Of a stretch of DNA of 64,000 bases, positions 1-10,500 are shown one piece after another. Source of the DNA: Sorex araneus (lineage: Eukaryota > Chordata > Mammalia > Eulipotyphla > Soricidae); NCBI RefSeq assembly GCF_027595985.1, contig NC_073303.1, forward strand, positions 378,564,034 through 378,628,033, in the 5' to 3' direction. A model generated the notes under the pieces. It saw only the letters and a list, made by a program, of their open reading frames with translations. It was not told where the DNA came from and did no database searches. Numbering within the stretch: the first letter of the stretch is position 1; every line of letters begins with the position of its first letter. The position numbers and the translations under genes are program-made.

Positions 1-28
1 CTACCCACTGTGCTATCACTCCAGCCCC
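1..28 (-). mobile_element. tRNA-derived SINE head, cut by the window edge
   Basis: Read on the minus strand, these bases are the first 28 nt of the SOR-type SINE head (ggctggagtgatagcacag), including most of Pol III box A. The body lies to the left of the window, so form A or B cannot be decided. It is a retroposed SINE and not a tRNA gene. Confidence 0.85.
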
Positions 29-504
29 GAAAAATAACTTTTGTTTAAAATCATTGAGTTACCCAAAAATCTCCTTCATACATCAGAATAATCCTATTCT
101 GATATTTCATAACATTTTTCTGACCAATGTGTGTGCTCTAAATGTTCCAAGGCATTTTGTTGAGATTAAGGAAATCTTAAATAAGATTCAATCTCATCTG
201 AGTTTATTTCATTTTTCCCTTTCAGTGACCTTGCCCGGTACCAGGGTAACAAAGTCTCCAGACAATCTGTGATTCAGATGGGGCACCCTAAGCAGTACAG
301 GCACCGCTTTCCACCCAGACAAGACCCCGAGCAGCCCCACACGAGCGGCTCCTCCGTTCCTGAACGCCCATGATCCCGGAGGCCCACTAACTGCTTTCGG
401 CACCCAGCGGCTTCTTGCAGAAATGCCTCTAGACTGTGAACTAAGCCACGGCCCCATGCTGCCCCGGGAGGGGAAAGGTTTTTCCCTCTCTGCCTTTCCT
501 TTCA
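29..504. other. Unassigned stretch, no gene seen
   Basis: This is mixed-composition DNA without a credible exon or repeat consensus. A short piece near 408-445 (gcagaaatgcctctagact) loosely resembles the L1-related motif at 7259-7275 and may be a decayed L1 remnant. Confidence 0.4.
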
Positions 505-985
505 GCGGCAGCGTGGCGACCGCCTTCTCTTAGAGGCCACTAAACAGGGGTACGAGCTTGCAGTGACGTGACTTCTGGCAGAAATTTCTCTGGACTTAAT
601 TGCTAAAATACCAGAAATCCAGCAGCCACACAACCTCATATGCTCTTCATTCTCAGCAATGGAAATTATCAAATGATGCCTTTTTGGCGGGTCTGATTGT
701 CGGGGGGGGGGAATTCCAAATAATAATAGTGAGTTTTCTGTTGAAATATTGAATGTAATCAAAGTAAAGAGAGAGTAAAGTGAAAATCATCAGCCACACA
801 GGCGGTGAGAGAAGGGGGGTGGGATGGGAGGTACACTGGGGTTCTTGGTGGTGGAACATGTGCACTGGTGAAGGGATGGGTGTTTGATCATTGTATGACT
901 GAGACTTAAACCTGAAAGCTTTGTAACTTTTCTCATGGGGATTCGATAAAAATTTAAAAAATAAAAATAAAAACAGATGAGCACC
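505..985 (+). mobile_element. L1 3'-UTR fragment, older subfamily
   Basis: This segment aligns by eye with 51370-51870 and 62735-63215. Shared landmarks in order are 'ggcagaaatttctctggactta', 'attatcaaatg', 'caataatagtgagtttt', 'tgtaatcaaagtaaagaga', a G-rich block, 'cttggtggtgga', 'cactggtgaagggatgggtgt', 'taactgagactta' and an AATAAA/A-rich end. The G-rich block followed by 'gaagggatgggt' is also in the 3' UTR of the young L1 at 44462-44948, so I read all of them as L1 3' ends. No coding sequence remains. Confidence 0.7.
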
Positions 986-1266
986 CTAATAATGTGGGTA
1001 AAAGATGAAATTATTATTAAGTTGCAAAGTCAAGACTTTCTCTACATCTGGGCAACTGTTCATCTGTGAGCTTGCTACTGCTTAATTACAGTGACAAAAT
1101 ATTACAAATTAGAACATTGTTTTTTTATTTTCTTTGTTGGCATTTTAAATATCAGAACATTTAGACAAAAATCCATGCACAAATAAAATCTATACAGCAA
1201 CGCTTAATTTTTCTAAAATAGGGCTCGGTACATACCAGCTAATTCCATTTAAAATTCTTTCAAATA
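986..1266. other. AT-rich unassigned DNA
   Basis: The stretch is AT-rich with several T runs. I see no open frame with coding character and no recognised repeat. Confidence 0.4.
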
Positions 1267-1460
1267 TGGCCATCCCTCTCGGAGAGCCCGGCAAGCTACC
1301 AAGAGTATCCCGCACGCCCAGCAGAGCCTGGAAGGCTCCCCATGGCGTATTTGATATGCCAAAAACAGTAACAACAAGTCTCACAATGGAGGAGTTACTG
1401 TTGCAAATCAATGAGCAAATCAATGAGCAACAGGAAGACAGTGCTACAGTGCTACTGTTT
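1267..1460 (+). mobile_element. SINE form B, 5'-truncated
   Basis: Form B body motifs occur in order: 'ccctctcggagagcccggc', 'agagcctggaaggctcccc', 'gatatgccaaaaacagtaa', 'tctcacaatggaggagtta' and a duplicated 'aaatcaatgagc'. It ends in the degenerate ACAGTG tail near 1455. The tRNA head is missing. Confidence 0.8.
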
Positions 1461-1900
1461 GCAGCAGGCAGAACACATGATACAGTCACGTGGCCTCTGT
1501 TCCTTTGAACATACTGCTGGGAAAACACTGGGATCAGGTTTTGCCACGTTCCCTCACTGAAACCCCCAGGCCAGCTTACGGAGTGTGGATAACTCACACC
1601 CTTACTTGCCTGTGGAGGGCAGGAAAACCCGAGAAGCACAGCGTTGGCCAAGAGGAAACTCGTTTTCTGCAGGACGAAAACTCAACGCACTTACCGGGTG
1701 CAGTGTCACTGCAACACAGGCGGAGGGTTGGAGTGAGAGTAAATTTCCATTTCCCAGAACCTCTAGGACCCTCTGTTCTCCCAGCTCCCCTTCACCCACC
1801 CTGGACATCTTCCAAAGACCCATTCATTACCCCACAACACAGAAGTCATGACTTTACCTGTTCCATGAGTTTACATGTCTCTGCCCCACCTTACCAGTTG
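1461..1900. other. Unassigned stretch, no gene seen
   Basis: A 186-codon frame crosses this stretch and continues into the L1 fragment beyond it. It has no recognisable domain, so I treat it as chance. Confidence 0.4.
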
Positions 1901-1904
1901 TTAA

Positions 1905-2268
1905 ATAGGATCTATAAACCACTCAAAACAACTCAACAACATCAACAACAAAATATCCGGTGGCTCCACCCACAACTGGGACAAGGAGATGAACATTTTC
2001 CCAATGAACATCTACAGGTGGCCAAGGGGTGTATGAAAAAGTGCTCATGACAGTCAGTGGCAACTCATGATTAGGGAAATGCAAATCAAAGCAGCAGTGA
2101 AACACCATCTCACACCAGTGAGAAATAACAAAAAGTCTAGAAACACCGGTTGTCGGTAGAGTTGTGGCAAGATAGAAACCCTCATACACTGTTGGTAGGA
2201 AAGTCATCTGATTTAGCCTCTACGGAAAGCAGCATGGAGACCTACCCAAAAGTAGGACTAGAACTATC
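1905..2268 (+). pseudogene. Decayed L1 ORF2 3' fragment
   Basis: The sequence follows the L1 ORF2 3' half. 'aactcaacaacatcaacaac' is followed by a 'cccaatgaacatctacaggtggcc' stretch, then 'gaaaaagtgctcatgacagt', 'gggaaatgcaaatcaaagca', 'caccatctcacaccagtgag' and 'ctcatacactgttggtagg'. These correspond to the C-terminal ORF2 region (HMKKCS...REMQIK...RYH). Many stops and indels show it is ancient. SINE sequence follows directly at 2269. Confidence 0.75.
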
Positions 2269-2360
2269 ATATGGTCTCCCGAGCCAGGCCAGGAATGACC
2301 CCTGAGTGCAGAACCAGGAGTAAGCCCTGAGCACTGTTGCGTGGGGCCCACACAAGAAGT
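2269..2360 (+). mobile_element. SINE form A, 3' part only, diverged
   Basis: It carries 'ctgagtgcagaaccaggagt' and 'gccctgagcactgttgcgtg', the second half of form A. The head and the A tail are absent. It sits between two overlapping L1 ORF2 fragments. Confidence 0.65.
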
Positions 2361-3051
2361 TTAAAATATCCCTAATAGTCAAGGCAATCTTGAGAACAAA
2401 ATAACAAGTTTGGAAATATCACAACTTAAGTCCAAATAATACTAAAAAGTTGTAAGTGCCCAAACAGTATGGTGTTGGCATAAAAATAAACATGTCGAAC
2501 AATGGAGCAGATGGAGAGCCTAGAAATAAATCCACACAAAGAGAGCCAACAAATATGTGATAGGGGAGCCTACAGTACCCAGAGTCAATGTAAAATAGAT
2601 TAAAGACTAAATACTCAGGCTTGACTATAACTAGAAGAAAACACAGGGAAAAGCCTCCATTTCATTGGTCTTGAAAATATTTTGGTTATGACACCAAAAT
2701 CTCAGGCAACGAAAGCAGAAATAAAAGATAGGACTACATGGAACCAAGAAACTTCTTCAAAGCAAAGAAAACACCAAGCTGGAAAGATTGTCTATAGATT
2801 GGGAGAAAATATTTGTAAGTCATTTTCTGATAAGAGCTTAGTATCCAGAACATGTAAGGAACTATACCATGACCAAAAATCTTTTTAAAAGATTGAAAGA
2901 TCAGTAAAGAACCTTAGTAGATATGTTTCCAAATAAAATATGCAAATAATTAATAGATATATAAAGCTGTTATATATCACTAATCAGGTAATTTTAAATC
3001 AAAATTGCAAGGAGATATCAAATACTGCTTTTATATTGACTATTATCAAAA
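2361..3051 (+). pseudogene. Ancient L1 ORF2 fragment, interrupted at 3051
   Basis: Decayed ORF2 features can be read in order: 'gtatggtgttggcataaaaa', 'gaaataaatccacacaaaga', 'gacaccaaaatctcaggcaa', 'attgggagaaaatatttgtaa', 'gataagagcttagtatccaga' and 'tgcaaggagatatc'. The reading continues at 3949-4015 (attatcaaaag ... gttggcaaagatgcagag), so a later element split this copy. Its ORF2 coverage overlaps that of the copy at 1905-2268, so the two are separate insertions or a duplication. Confidence 0.7.
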
Positions 3052-3960
3052 TTTTTAAATTTTATTTTTATGAAGTTGTTCACAATAATTTATTACATTC
3101 AATATTTCAACACCAATCCCACCACTAAACCTTCCCATGACCATTATTTCTAAATTTCCCACAACCATCCAAGCCTGCCCCAAAGGCAGATACTAAATAA
3201 CTTATTTTGTATTGCTTGTTATGAATAATCTGCTTTATATAATCCAAAAGAGTTCCTTTAGAGGAAAGTGTGTGAAGATTGTTGTATCTCACCTTGGAGA
3301 CATTAAGCTCCATAAAAGATTACTAACATGTTATTGCAGGTTGACTCTTGATCAATATGTATGTATTGATCAAGCTCGGTTGCCTTCTACTTTATACCCC
3401 ACTAAATGTGGTGTGCATCAGTGGTGTAGAGTATGAGATGTCGCTCCAGGAATTCCAAATTTTTAAATAGGGTGCTGGGGCTGTAGTTAAATTTTTAACT
3501 GAATGGTGATTTGGGGGTGCAGAGGCATCTCTGCAGTGTGTTGCTCTCGTCTGAGATTTATTTGTGAGTCTCTTGATCATGCCCACTAACGAACTTACAT
3601 GGCGCCCAGAGCCAGTTTGTGGGTGTGACTGCCAGGCACCCGGAAGCACAAGGAGGAAGGGTGCCCATTCGAGACTGTGCGAGCGTGGAGGTCTCAGTCA
3701 CAAAACCCTCATGCCGGGTTTTTCAGAGGATTCACTCTCATGTGTGAGGGCTCACCCCAGCCTGTGAAGATCAGTCAGAGCATAGCGGTACTTGAGTTCT
3801 GAGGTTTGCAGCTGCCAGGGTTCTGTTGGGGCAGGTGGAGGGATTCGCCCGCCCCCTTCCAAGGTGCCCCTGATGAAGTCAGCCTGGCGCGGGGTGAGAA
3901 CGCTCCTCTGCAGTGTGTTGCTCTCTTCCGACATTTATTTATGAGTCTCTATTATCAAAA
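3040..3960 (-). mobile_element. L1-type 3' end inserted in an older L1, with 12-bp target-site duplication
   Basis: An insert of about 897 bp (3052-3948) is flanked by a perfect direct repeat, ctattatcaaaa, at 3040-3051 and 3949-3960. Its left end is T-rich, so on the minus strand it ends in an A-rich tail after 'aattattgtgaacaacttc'. That tail resembles other L1 3' ends here (33340-33390, 45895-45930). It has no open frame of note. The body includes 'gcagagatgcctctg' (minus strand), a motif shared with 7259-7273. It is probably the 3' UTR of an older L1 subfamily. Confidence 0.75.
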
Positions 3961-4015
3961 GCTTTTAAAGAAAGAGCAGCACAAGAGTTGGCAAAGATGC
4001 AGAGAAAAACAAAGC
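3949..4015 (+). pseudogene. Continuation of the interrupted L1 ORF2 fragment
   Basis: After the insertion the ancient ORF2 reading resumes (attatcaaaag, then gttggcaaagatgcagagaa, the decayed CWRGCGE region). It ends where a form A SINE begins. Confidence 0.6.
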
Positions 4016-4020
4016 TGCTA

Positions 4021-4222
4021 GTGAGGGCTGGGGTGAGAGCACAGTGGGTGTGGCACTGGCCTTGCACGTGGCACGTGGATTCAATCCCTGGCATACAGGC
4101 CCCTGAACACCCTCCCTCTCCCCCACTCCCCCCCCACACACCCCACAGGACTAATCCCTCAGCACAGAGCCGGGAGTGAGCCCTGAGCATTGCCAGGTGT
4201 AATCCCCCGCTCCACGCCAGAT
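4021..4222 (+). mobile_element. SINE form A, diverged
   Basis: The head 'gggctggggtgagagcacag', a box B-like 'ggattcaatccctggca' and the body 'cagcacagagccgggagtga' are present. A C-rich expansion interrupts the middle (about 4107-4148). Confidence 0.75.
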
Positions 4223-4225
4223 AAG

Positions 4226-4720
4226 GAAAGAAATCTGCTGACGAAAATATGCTTATGTGTAACCATTAGGGACAATAGTAGGAAGATTCCACAACAAACT
4301 AGAAGTAGAAGTACCCATGATCCATGTCACATTCTTACTAAATAATCACATGACTTGCTACTGCCTAAGAATCCAGTGCAAATTTTTAGCTTGATCTATG
4401 GCTTTCTCCTTTGATCTTATTTTCCACATCATGAGCCTACCAAATCAGATTCAATTTTTGCACTCAAAACAAATTGCCTGCTTTGAAGCATACTCAATTG
4501 TTTCCATTTCTCTCCAACATGTTCTTCTCCCAAATTCAGAATATCAAGATTCCATCCTTTGAGCTCAAATGATTCATCCTACGTGAAATCTTCAATTGCA
4601 CACAACAGAATTGTCTTAAAAACACTTCTGTGTTTTCTTGCATTTCGAGCAGATGTCAATGTATTGACCTCACTGATCTACCCATCTAGTTAATAAGCTA
4701 TTGTTTGGGGAAGAGGAAAG
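4226..4720. other. AT-rich unassigned DNA
   Basis: I see no gene, no recognisable exon and no repeat I can name in this stretch. Confidence 0.4.
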
Positions 4721-4724
4721 GAAT

Positions 4725-4858
4725 ATTTATGATCCAGCAATCCCTCTTGAGTACATATCCGAAGGAAATCCAACGCGCACCTTTAAGAAAGAGCTGCGCC
4801 CTCACATTCAGCACAGCATCATCCTCAGTAGCCAAAACAGTGAAGGTCTAGACATATG
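4725..4858 (+). pseudogene. Ancient L1 ORF2 3' fragment
   Basis: It reads as decayed L1: 'tatgatccagcaatccctct', 'gtacatatccgaaggaaat', 'gccctcacattcagcacagca', 'atcctcagtagccaaaacag'. These match the ORF2 region YDPAIPLL..IYPKE..ICT..MF.AALF.IA. It may be a further piece of the interrupted copy at 2361-4015. Confidence 0.65.
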
Positions 4859-4912
4859 ACATATGACAGACATTATCTATAGAGGTATGACATATAGACA
4901 TGATATGAAGGA

Positions 4913-4914
<2 letters not shown>

Positions 4915-4947
<33 letters not shown>
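4915..4947. repeat. (AC)n microsatellite
   Basis: A pure AC dinucleotide run of about 16 units. Confidence 0.97.
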
Positions 4948-4950
<3 letters not shown>

Positions 4951-5690
4951 GGAAGTAACCATGGGAGGCCTCTGAGCTTCCCGTCTTTCTAGACCTTCAT
5001 GCCCAGAGTTGTTTCCATGTCCCCACTGGAGCCCCCAGGAAGCCTGCCCCCAGGACACCCTCCCTACAGCCTCAGGCTCAGAGTCGAAATGCCAAGAGTG
5101 CTATCTCAGGCCCCACAGGTGCACTCGAGGTCCCCGTCCAGAGCGCCAGTGTCCAGTCACACTTCATCCAACTAGCAGGTAGGCAAAACTATGTGGGGTG
5201 CCCGAAGGGGGGACACATTCAGGTCTCATTACACTGACACTTTGCTCCATTTTCGACCTTTGTCTTTGATCTCCAAGAGGCGTGGATGAAATGCTCCCTG
5301 CCATCTGCCAGTGTTATTATTTTTAAAATTGGATCAGAAGTTTCAACTGAATTCACCTCTAGAATTAAAGGGCCTGTCGCCCCCTCAAAATCTTTAAAAC
5401 TCTGCTAGAAAACTCTAAAAAGTCTAATATTATAAGTAAATAATAACCTTTATTCCAGAACATTGTTGGCTTTTGAGCACCTGAAGTTAATAGCAGCCCT
5501 GAGGAATTTATAAAAACCTCTGGTGGCACTTAGCTTACGCTTCACTTTCTTTGAATCTTCCAAGTTCTCATTAAATTATCTACTTGCCTTTTCTCCAGAG
5601 TTATTGTAATACATTTCTTGGAGAAAAGCCTAAGTCTTAAATTCAGATTTATTGAAGCTTATGCACAAATTTCTAACAAGCAACCCCCCC

Positions 5691-5691
<1 letters not shown>
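4948..5691. other. Unassigned stretch
   Basis: The sequence is GC-moderate to about 5330 and AT-rich after it. I see no gene or named repeat. Confidence 0.4.

Positions 5692-5728
<37 letters not shown>
5692..5728. repeat. (CA)n microsatellite
   Basis: A pure CA run of about 18 units. Confidence 0.97.
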
Positions 5729-5730
<2 letters not shown>

Positions 5731-6555
5731 ATTAGGTTCAACTTCTTAGTTTTTGTTTTAATGAAAAAATGTTGGTTTAGATTCTACTACACTTGTAGAA
5801 TTAGACCTGTTTAATAATTTTTAATGTCCATATAACTGGATACACATTTAAATGTGAACAATAAATACTATTTTTACCTGTTTTAGTCATCTTGGCTAAG
5901 ATAAGATTATAAAGTCATTCTAAGAACTAAATGCTTTTCTCAGATAATCTCTTCAGGGTTACTAGATTATATAATCTTGCATTTTAATCTTTTTTTCTTC
6001 CTCAGCAACTGGATTAAACTATCTCTTTGGTGACAGAAATGATTCCATTGTTTTCTTCTCAAGTATCTGCCTCTACCAAATACTTCACACGGTGCCGGCA
6101 TAGAGAAGGGCATCAACAAACGTGGGGGAAAATGAATAAACAACTTTCAAGGACTGGTCTTTTGGGGGACAAGAGTTCTGTCCAGCAAAACTATGTAAGA
6201 AAGAACTTCAAGTGAGTTTTCGGCTGTATAGATGAGAAATTACACTTTAACTAGGAAATGTTTAGTTATGACACATAGCTACTTACCTATGCTTGGTATG
6301 GAGTGATCAATAAGATAAAAACAATATCTGAGTCTGGAATATGTTATCTCATGCTTCAAATTTTTAAATTTCAAGCAAGCAGAAACCCATGAGCAGAGAT
6401 TGACAATCACTGAGAATCCTGTCCCCGTGCAGGTTTAGGGTGAATTTTAAAGCGTCGGAAAGGATTTGCTAAGATTTCTGCTGCTGACTGGGCCTCCGGT
6501 GTCATTGTCTTTGCTGAGCTGAGTTGGCTTCTATGCGACTGTCCCACGTAATTTG
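5729..6555. other. AT-rich unassigned DNA
   Basis: Low-GC sequence without SINE insertions. No coding frame looks real. Confidence 0.4.
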
Positions 6556-6559
6556 GCAA

Positions 6560-6870
6560 TTAGGACCTAAAAACCTTCACGGTGAAATATAACAATTTTC
6601 ACATATTTTCTTTTCCTGGGGTATTTTTTGACAATTTCTTTAGCCCTTTTGTTGCAGCAAGCAGCAGAGAATAAACCCCTGTGTGCCCGCTAATGGGGCG
6701 TGCGTGGTGGGGCGTGGGGAGAGGGGGCGAGGGGTGGAGGGAAGATCCCTGGTGGTAGGATGGGTGAAAGCCCTCGACAACTGTACTAGGAATCTTTGCA
6801 AACGAGGCTATTTAAATAATGTAGCTAACTTACAAGTAATTAATTAACTAGTTAATTACATTTTTTAATG
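6560..6870 (+). mobile_element. Old L1 3'-UTR fragment
   Basis: It shares the order of motifs with 24220-24447, 33110-33392 and 45700-45955: 'caattttcacatattttctttt', a 'gcagcaagcagcagagaataaa' stretch, a G-rich block and 'ctggtggtaggatgggtgaaa'. It is strongly diverged, so the boundaries are approximate. Confidence 0.5.
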
Positions 6871-7004
6871 TTGAAAACGAATTGCACTGGCTGTAACAAA
6901 AATACAATCCCCAGAAAGTACTGGAACCATTCACTTTTGAAAGTGGAGTTTCCTTATGTGCATTAGCTTGTATCAAAAGTGTGTACCACCCCCCGAGTGT
7001 GAAG

Positions 7005-7320
7005 AGTGAGTCCCTCCACCCACCTCACAGAGCCGGGCAGACAAAAACCCCCCAGAACCCAGTCGCCACCGTGCTCGCAGCCGATGTCCAGGAGAATGAA
7101 TCTGCCGGAAAACTCGGGCATGCGGGCTTGTGACCAAACTCTCCAGGCTCTCGGGGCCGGGAGCCGGCACTCCTGTCCACCAGTCTCTGGCACCACATAC
7201 GCTCACTGGTAGCCGCGACCCAGACTCACAAGCAAATCTCGGAAGAGAACAACACGCTGCAGAGATGCCTCTGGACCCCAAGGTCACCACCCAGTTAAGA
7301 AATATTTTCACAATTTAAGA
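7005..7320 (+). mobile_element. L1-related fragment (family of 3052-3948)
   Basis: The stretch with 'actcacaagcaaatctcgga', 'caacacgctgcagagatgcc' and 'caccacccagttaagaaata' is the reverse complement, with substitutions, of 3480-3580. The part before about 7190 is less clear and is assigned by position only. Confidence 0.5.
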
Positions 7321-7560
7321 AGTTATTTATTCCTTACATCACAAAACACTCAGAATCCCCCCCAATATAGTTAGGTAATGGGGAGTATGAAAACACAGGC
7401 ATACCTGATCTTATTGATAATGTAATTCCCACTTGAAAGCAACAGGTAAAAGAAAAAATGTTTTTAATAGAAACACACCGTTGGATAATCAAAGTCAAAA
7501 GCTGGAAGCTGGACTCAGCTTTGCGAGTGCAATCAAATAGTTTGAGGAGAAAAACAGAAA

Positions 7561-7733
7561 GGACCGGAGAGAGAGTACAGCAGGCAGGACACCGGCCTCG
7601 CGTGCACCTGACTCGGCCTTGATGCCTCGTCCCCTAGAAGGTCAGTCCCTTGAGCAGTGGCAGACGTGACTCCTGAGCACAGAGCCAAGAGTAAGTTCCA
7701 AGTACAGCTGCACGCAGCCCAAAAACTAAAGGC
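7561..7733 (+). mobile_element. SINE form A, strongly diverged
   Basis: 'gaccggagagagagtacagc', 'ggacaccggcctcgcgtgca', 'cctgagcacagagccaagag' and a final 'cagcccaaaaact' follow the form A order. Box B is degenerate. Confidence 0.65.
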
Positions 7734-7739
7734 AGGAAA

Positions 7740-8805
7740 ACGATGAACACTGACTGACCCTGTATTTACACCTTTGTGGCCAACGAGTCCTAGGAAACGC
7801 TGATGGCTCCAGAAGGAGACACAGGTGCTCCTGGGCCAGGCTACGGGGACTCCACATTCCTCCCTCCAGCCGGGTCCTGAGGAGGCCCAGAGCTCCGCCC
7901 CCGAGACCCTCAGAGGCGGGGTCAGCCCGCCAAGGAGACAGTGGACGTCAGCCCCTGCTCAGGGATGTCGAGAACACGGCGGGCCCGGCCTCAGGACCCC
8001 CCAGCGGGCCCTGGCAGCTCAGGAAGCCCGTTTCCCCCTTCACCCGCGGCCCCCAGGTTCTCTCTGCGCTAGAGGCAGAAGGGGCACGAGACCGTCACAA
8101 CCTGCAAGAAAAGCCAGGGCCTGGATTGAATTAAGACTGTGCCAGCTGTGTAGGCCGTGAGGAGGGGTGGAGGGGCCGGGCCTCAAGGCTGGCGGGATGC
8201 CCAGATGGAGTCTCGGGGTAAAGCTGCTGTTGCCCCGAGGTGCCATGCCCGCTCTGGAAAGGCCTGACCGCCTTGGGGCCCGCGGCCGAAAGCTGCCCAG
8301 CTCTGGCCTGGGGAAGGGCTGTCCAGGGGGTCGAGAACCCGCCCCCACTCCAAGGTCACTGGCCCCACGGGTCCCTCAGCGGTGCCCGCACCTGACTGGG
8401 GAGAGACCCCCAAAGCGGACTCAGGCCTCAGAGGCCCCTGTTGAAGGGGTGCCAGGGGCCGGGGTTGGGGACAGCCCCCGGAGATGGCGGAGGAGCCGGG
8501 GCGGATCTCCCAGGCCCTGCACCACGTCCTCCCTCCCGCCAGCTGCCCCTGCAGTCCTCACGCCGCGAGCAGCCCACAGAACCCCCCGCGCAAGTCTCGG
8601 GGACACTGCGGAGAGGGTCTGTCGGCCCTTTCCACAGACTACACCCCATTCCTTTGTTCTCGGCAACCCCCACCCCCTCCCACACCAGCCCCTCTGGCAG
8701 GAACTGGAGCCGCTCTCTGAGTGGACAGTCGCTGTGTCCACGGGAGTGGGCCCAGCATTGCACGGCCTCTGGGTGACCTTGGCCACTGCCACCTGGCCAG
8801 ACGCT
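7740..8805. other. GC-rich unassigned DNA
   Basis: Frames of 111 to 285 codons overlap on both strands with low-complexity, Pro/Arg/Gly-rich translations. The 285-codon plus frame (8167-9024) runs into the SINE at 8806. I see no domain, convincing splice structure or poly(A) signal. Confidence 0.45.
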
Positions 8806-9007
8806 CTTTGTTTGTTTGTTTGTTTGTTTGTATATTTATTGCTTTTTGGGTCACACCCAGCAATGCTTAGGGGTTACTCCTGGCTCTGCACTCAGGAATT
8901 ACTCCTGATGGTGCTCGGGGGACCATATAGGATGCTGGGAATCAAACCCAGGTTGGCCAGCTGCGTGCAAGGCAAACGCCCTCCCCGCTGTGCTATTGCT
9001 CAGCCCC
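8806..9007 (-). mobile_element. SINE form A, near full length
   Basis: Read on the minus strand it has the tRNA-like head (ctgagcaatagcacagcggg), box B, the body 'gagtgcagagccaggagtaa' and the 3' end 'tgggtgtgacccaaaaagc'. A TTTG array (8806-8830) takes the place of the A tail. Confidence 0.9.
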
Positions 9008-9054
9008 TGCCAGGTGCTGTTTAATTCATGACAGAGTGCGTCGGTCAGTCAGTC

Positions 9055-9203
9055 ACCCTTTGTTCAGTGTTTCTTAGGGTCACACACGGTGGTGCTCAGG
9101 GCTCAGAGATCAGGAATCACTCCTGACGGGCTCAGGGGACATAGGTGGTGTCAGGGATCAAACCCAGGTTGACCACATGCAAGGCAATTCTCCATAACCC
9201 CAA
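9055..9203 (-). mobile_element. SINE form A, old copy
   Basis: The copy is recognisable by 'agggtcacacacggtggtgc', 'aggaatcactcctgacgg' and 'gggatcaaacccaggttga' on the plus strand. The head is decayed. Confidence 0.75.
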
Positions 9204-9207
9204 ATCA

Positions 9208-9434
9208 ATCACATTTCTTTTTCTTTTTCTTTTTTTTTTTTTTTTTTTTTTTTTGCTTTTTGGGTCACACCCGGTGATGCACAGGGGTTACTCCTGGCTC
9301 GTGCACTCAGGAATTATTCCTGGCAGTGCTCAGGGGACCATATGGGATGCTGAGAATCGAATTCGGGTCAGCCGAGTGCAAGGCAAACGCCCTCCCCGCT
9401 GTGCTATCACTCCAGCCCCACGATCACATTTCTT
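9208..9434 (-). mobile_element. SINE form A with 12-bp target-site duplication
   Basis: A full minus-strand copy spans about 9220-9419 with a T-run tail at 9228-9254. It is flanked by a perfect direct repeat, atcacatttctt, at 9208-9219 and 9423-9434. This shows L1-mediated retroposition. Boxes A and B are intact, so it is a young copy. Confidence 0.93.
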
Positions 9435-10500
9435 AAGTAAAATAACTGCACTTCAGTGTCGTTGGTTCGCTTCTGAAAGGCACGCCAAAATGTCTGATGC
9501 ATTTGGAAATGGTGCCCTAGGAAGGGGTCCCCGAAAGCCCAGCACACAGAGGGGTCACAGCGTGCGTTGTTCTTGGAAACCGAGGACTCCGCAGCAAGCG
9601 GAACCAGGGGCCAAGTCACCCTGCCACTCTCCCCCCGCACCCAGGGCCAGAGCACTGGAGGTGAGTCCCTTACAGCTGTGGGGAGCAGGGCAAACAGGAG
9701 GCCTTCTGCCCGGGGCTGCGGGAGAGGAAGGGCAGGGGAGAGCACCCTGCAGCGTGCCAGGCACGGGGCAAAGCAAACGCCTGGCCCGCACGGGGTCAGC
9801 GGGCACCTGAGAAGCCAGAGGGTGGGAGCCCAGAGCACCGTCTTCCCACGTGGGAACAGACATGGCCGGACGGAGTGGCCGTGCCGGGCTGCCTGGGGGG
9901 GAGACGGGGAAACACAGGCTGCCCCTCGCACCGGCCCGGCCCCCAGCCCAGGCGTGCCCTCGAGGACGGCTCGAAAGCACCGGCAGTGTCTGGAAGCCCA
10001 ACCACCAGCCTTTGGGTCTGGGGCCCAGAGTTCCGTGGGGTCAGGGGTGGCCTCAGCCTCCCTGTGGCTTAGCCCGGCTGTCGGCCGGGTTTCAGTCCCC
10101 GTCAAGCCGCTGGGCCAGAAACTGAGGGCTTGGCTCTGCGACGTCCTTCCCGGCAGGGCAGTGCCAGGGCTGGCTTGTCCCGCGGAGGTGCAGTTAGCCG
10201 CACACACTGGGCCCCGCCCCCGCCCGGGATGCACCATTCCTTCCCGCACGGTATTTCTGGCGGACAGTCAGGACCCTCCTGTAAGTAACTGGAGGTAGAG
10301 GAGGCGAGAAGGCGGGCTGGGGTCTGCAGCCAGAGAACCAGGACCCCACGGAGGAGCTTGTATTGATCAGATAGACTTTTGGCGCAGTACCTCGCAGAGT
10401 TCCTTTCTTCTTTTCTCCCTCGGGGACGGTGACGCGCACGGTCTGGGCTCTGGGACTCAGCAGGAGGACGCCAGCCAGCAACTCAGCAAGCTGCGGGGAG
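9435..10500. other. GC-rich unassigned DNA
   Basis: Frames of 243 (plus, 9567-10298) and 280 codons (minus, 9407-10249) overlap each other. The minus frame runs to the SINE boundary, and neither shows a family motif. I judge both to be chance frames in stop-poor GC-rich DNA. Confidence 0.45.
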
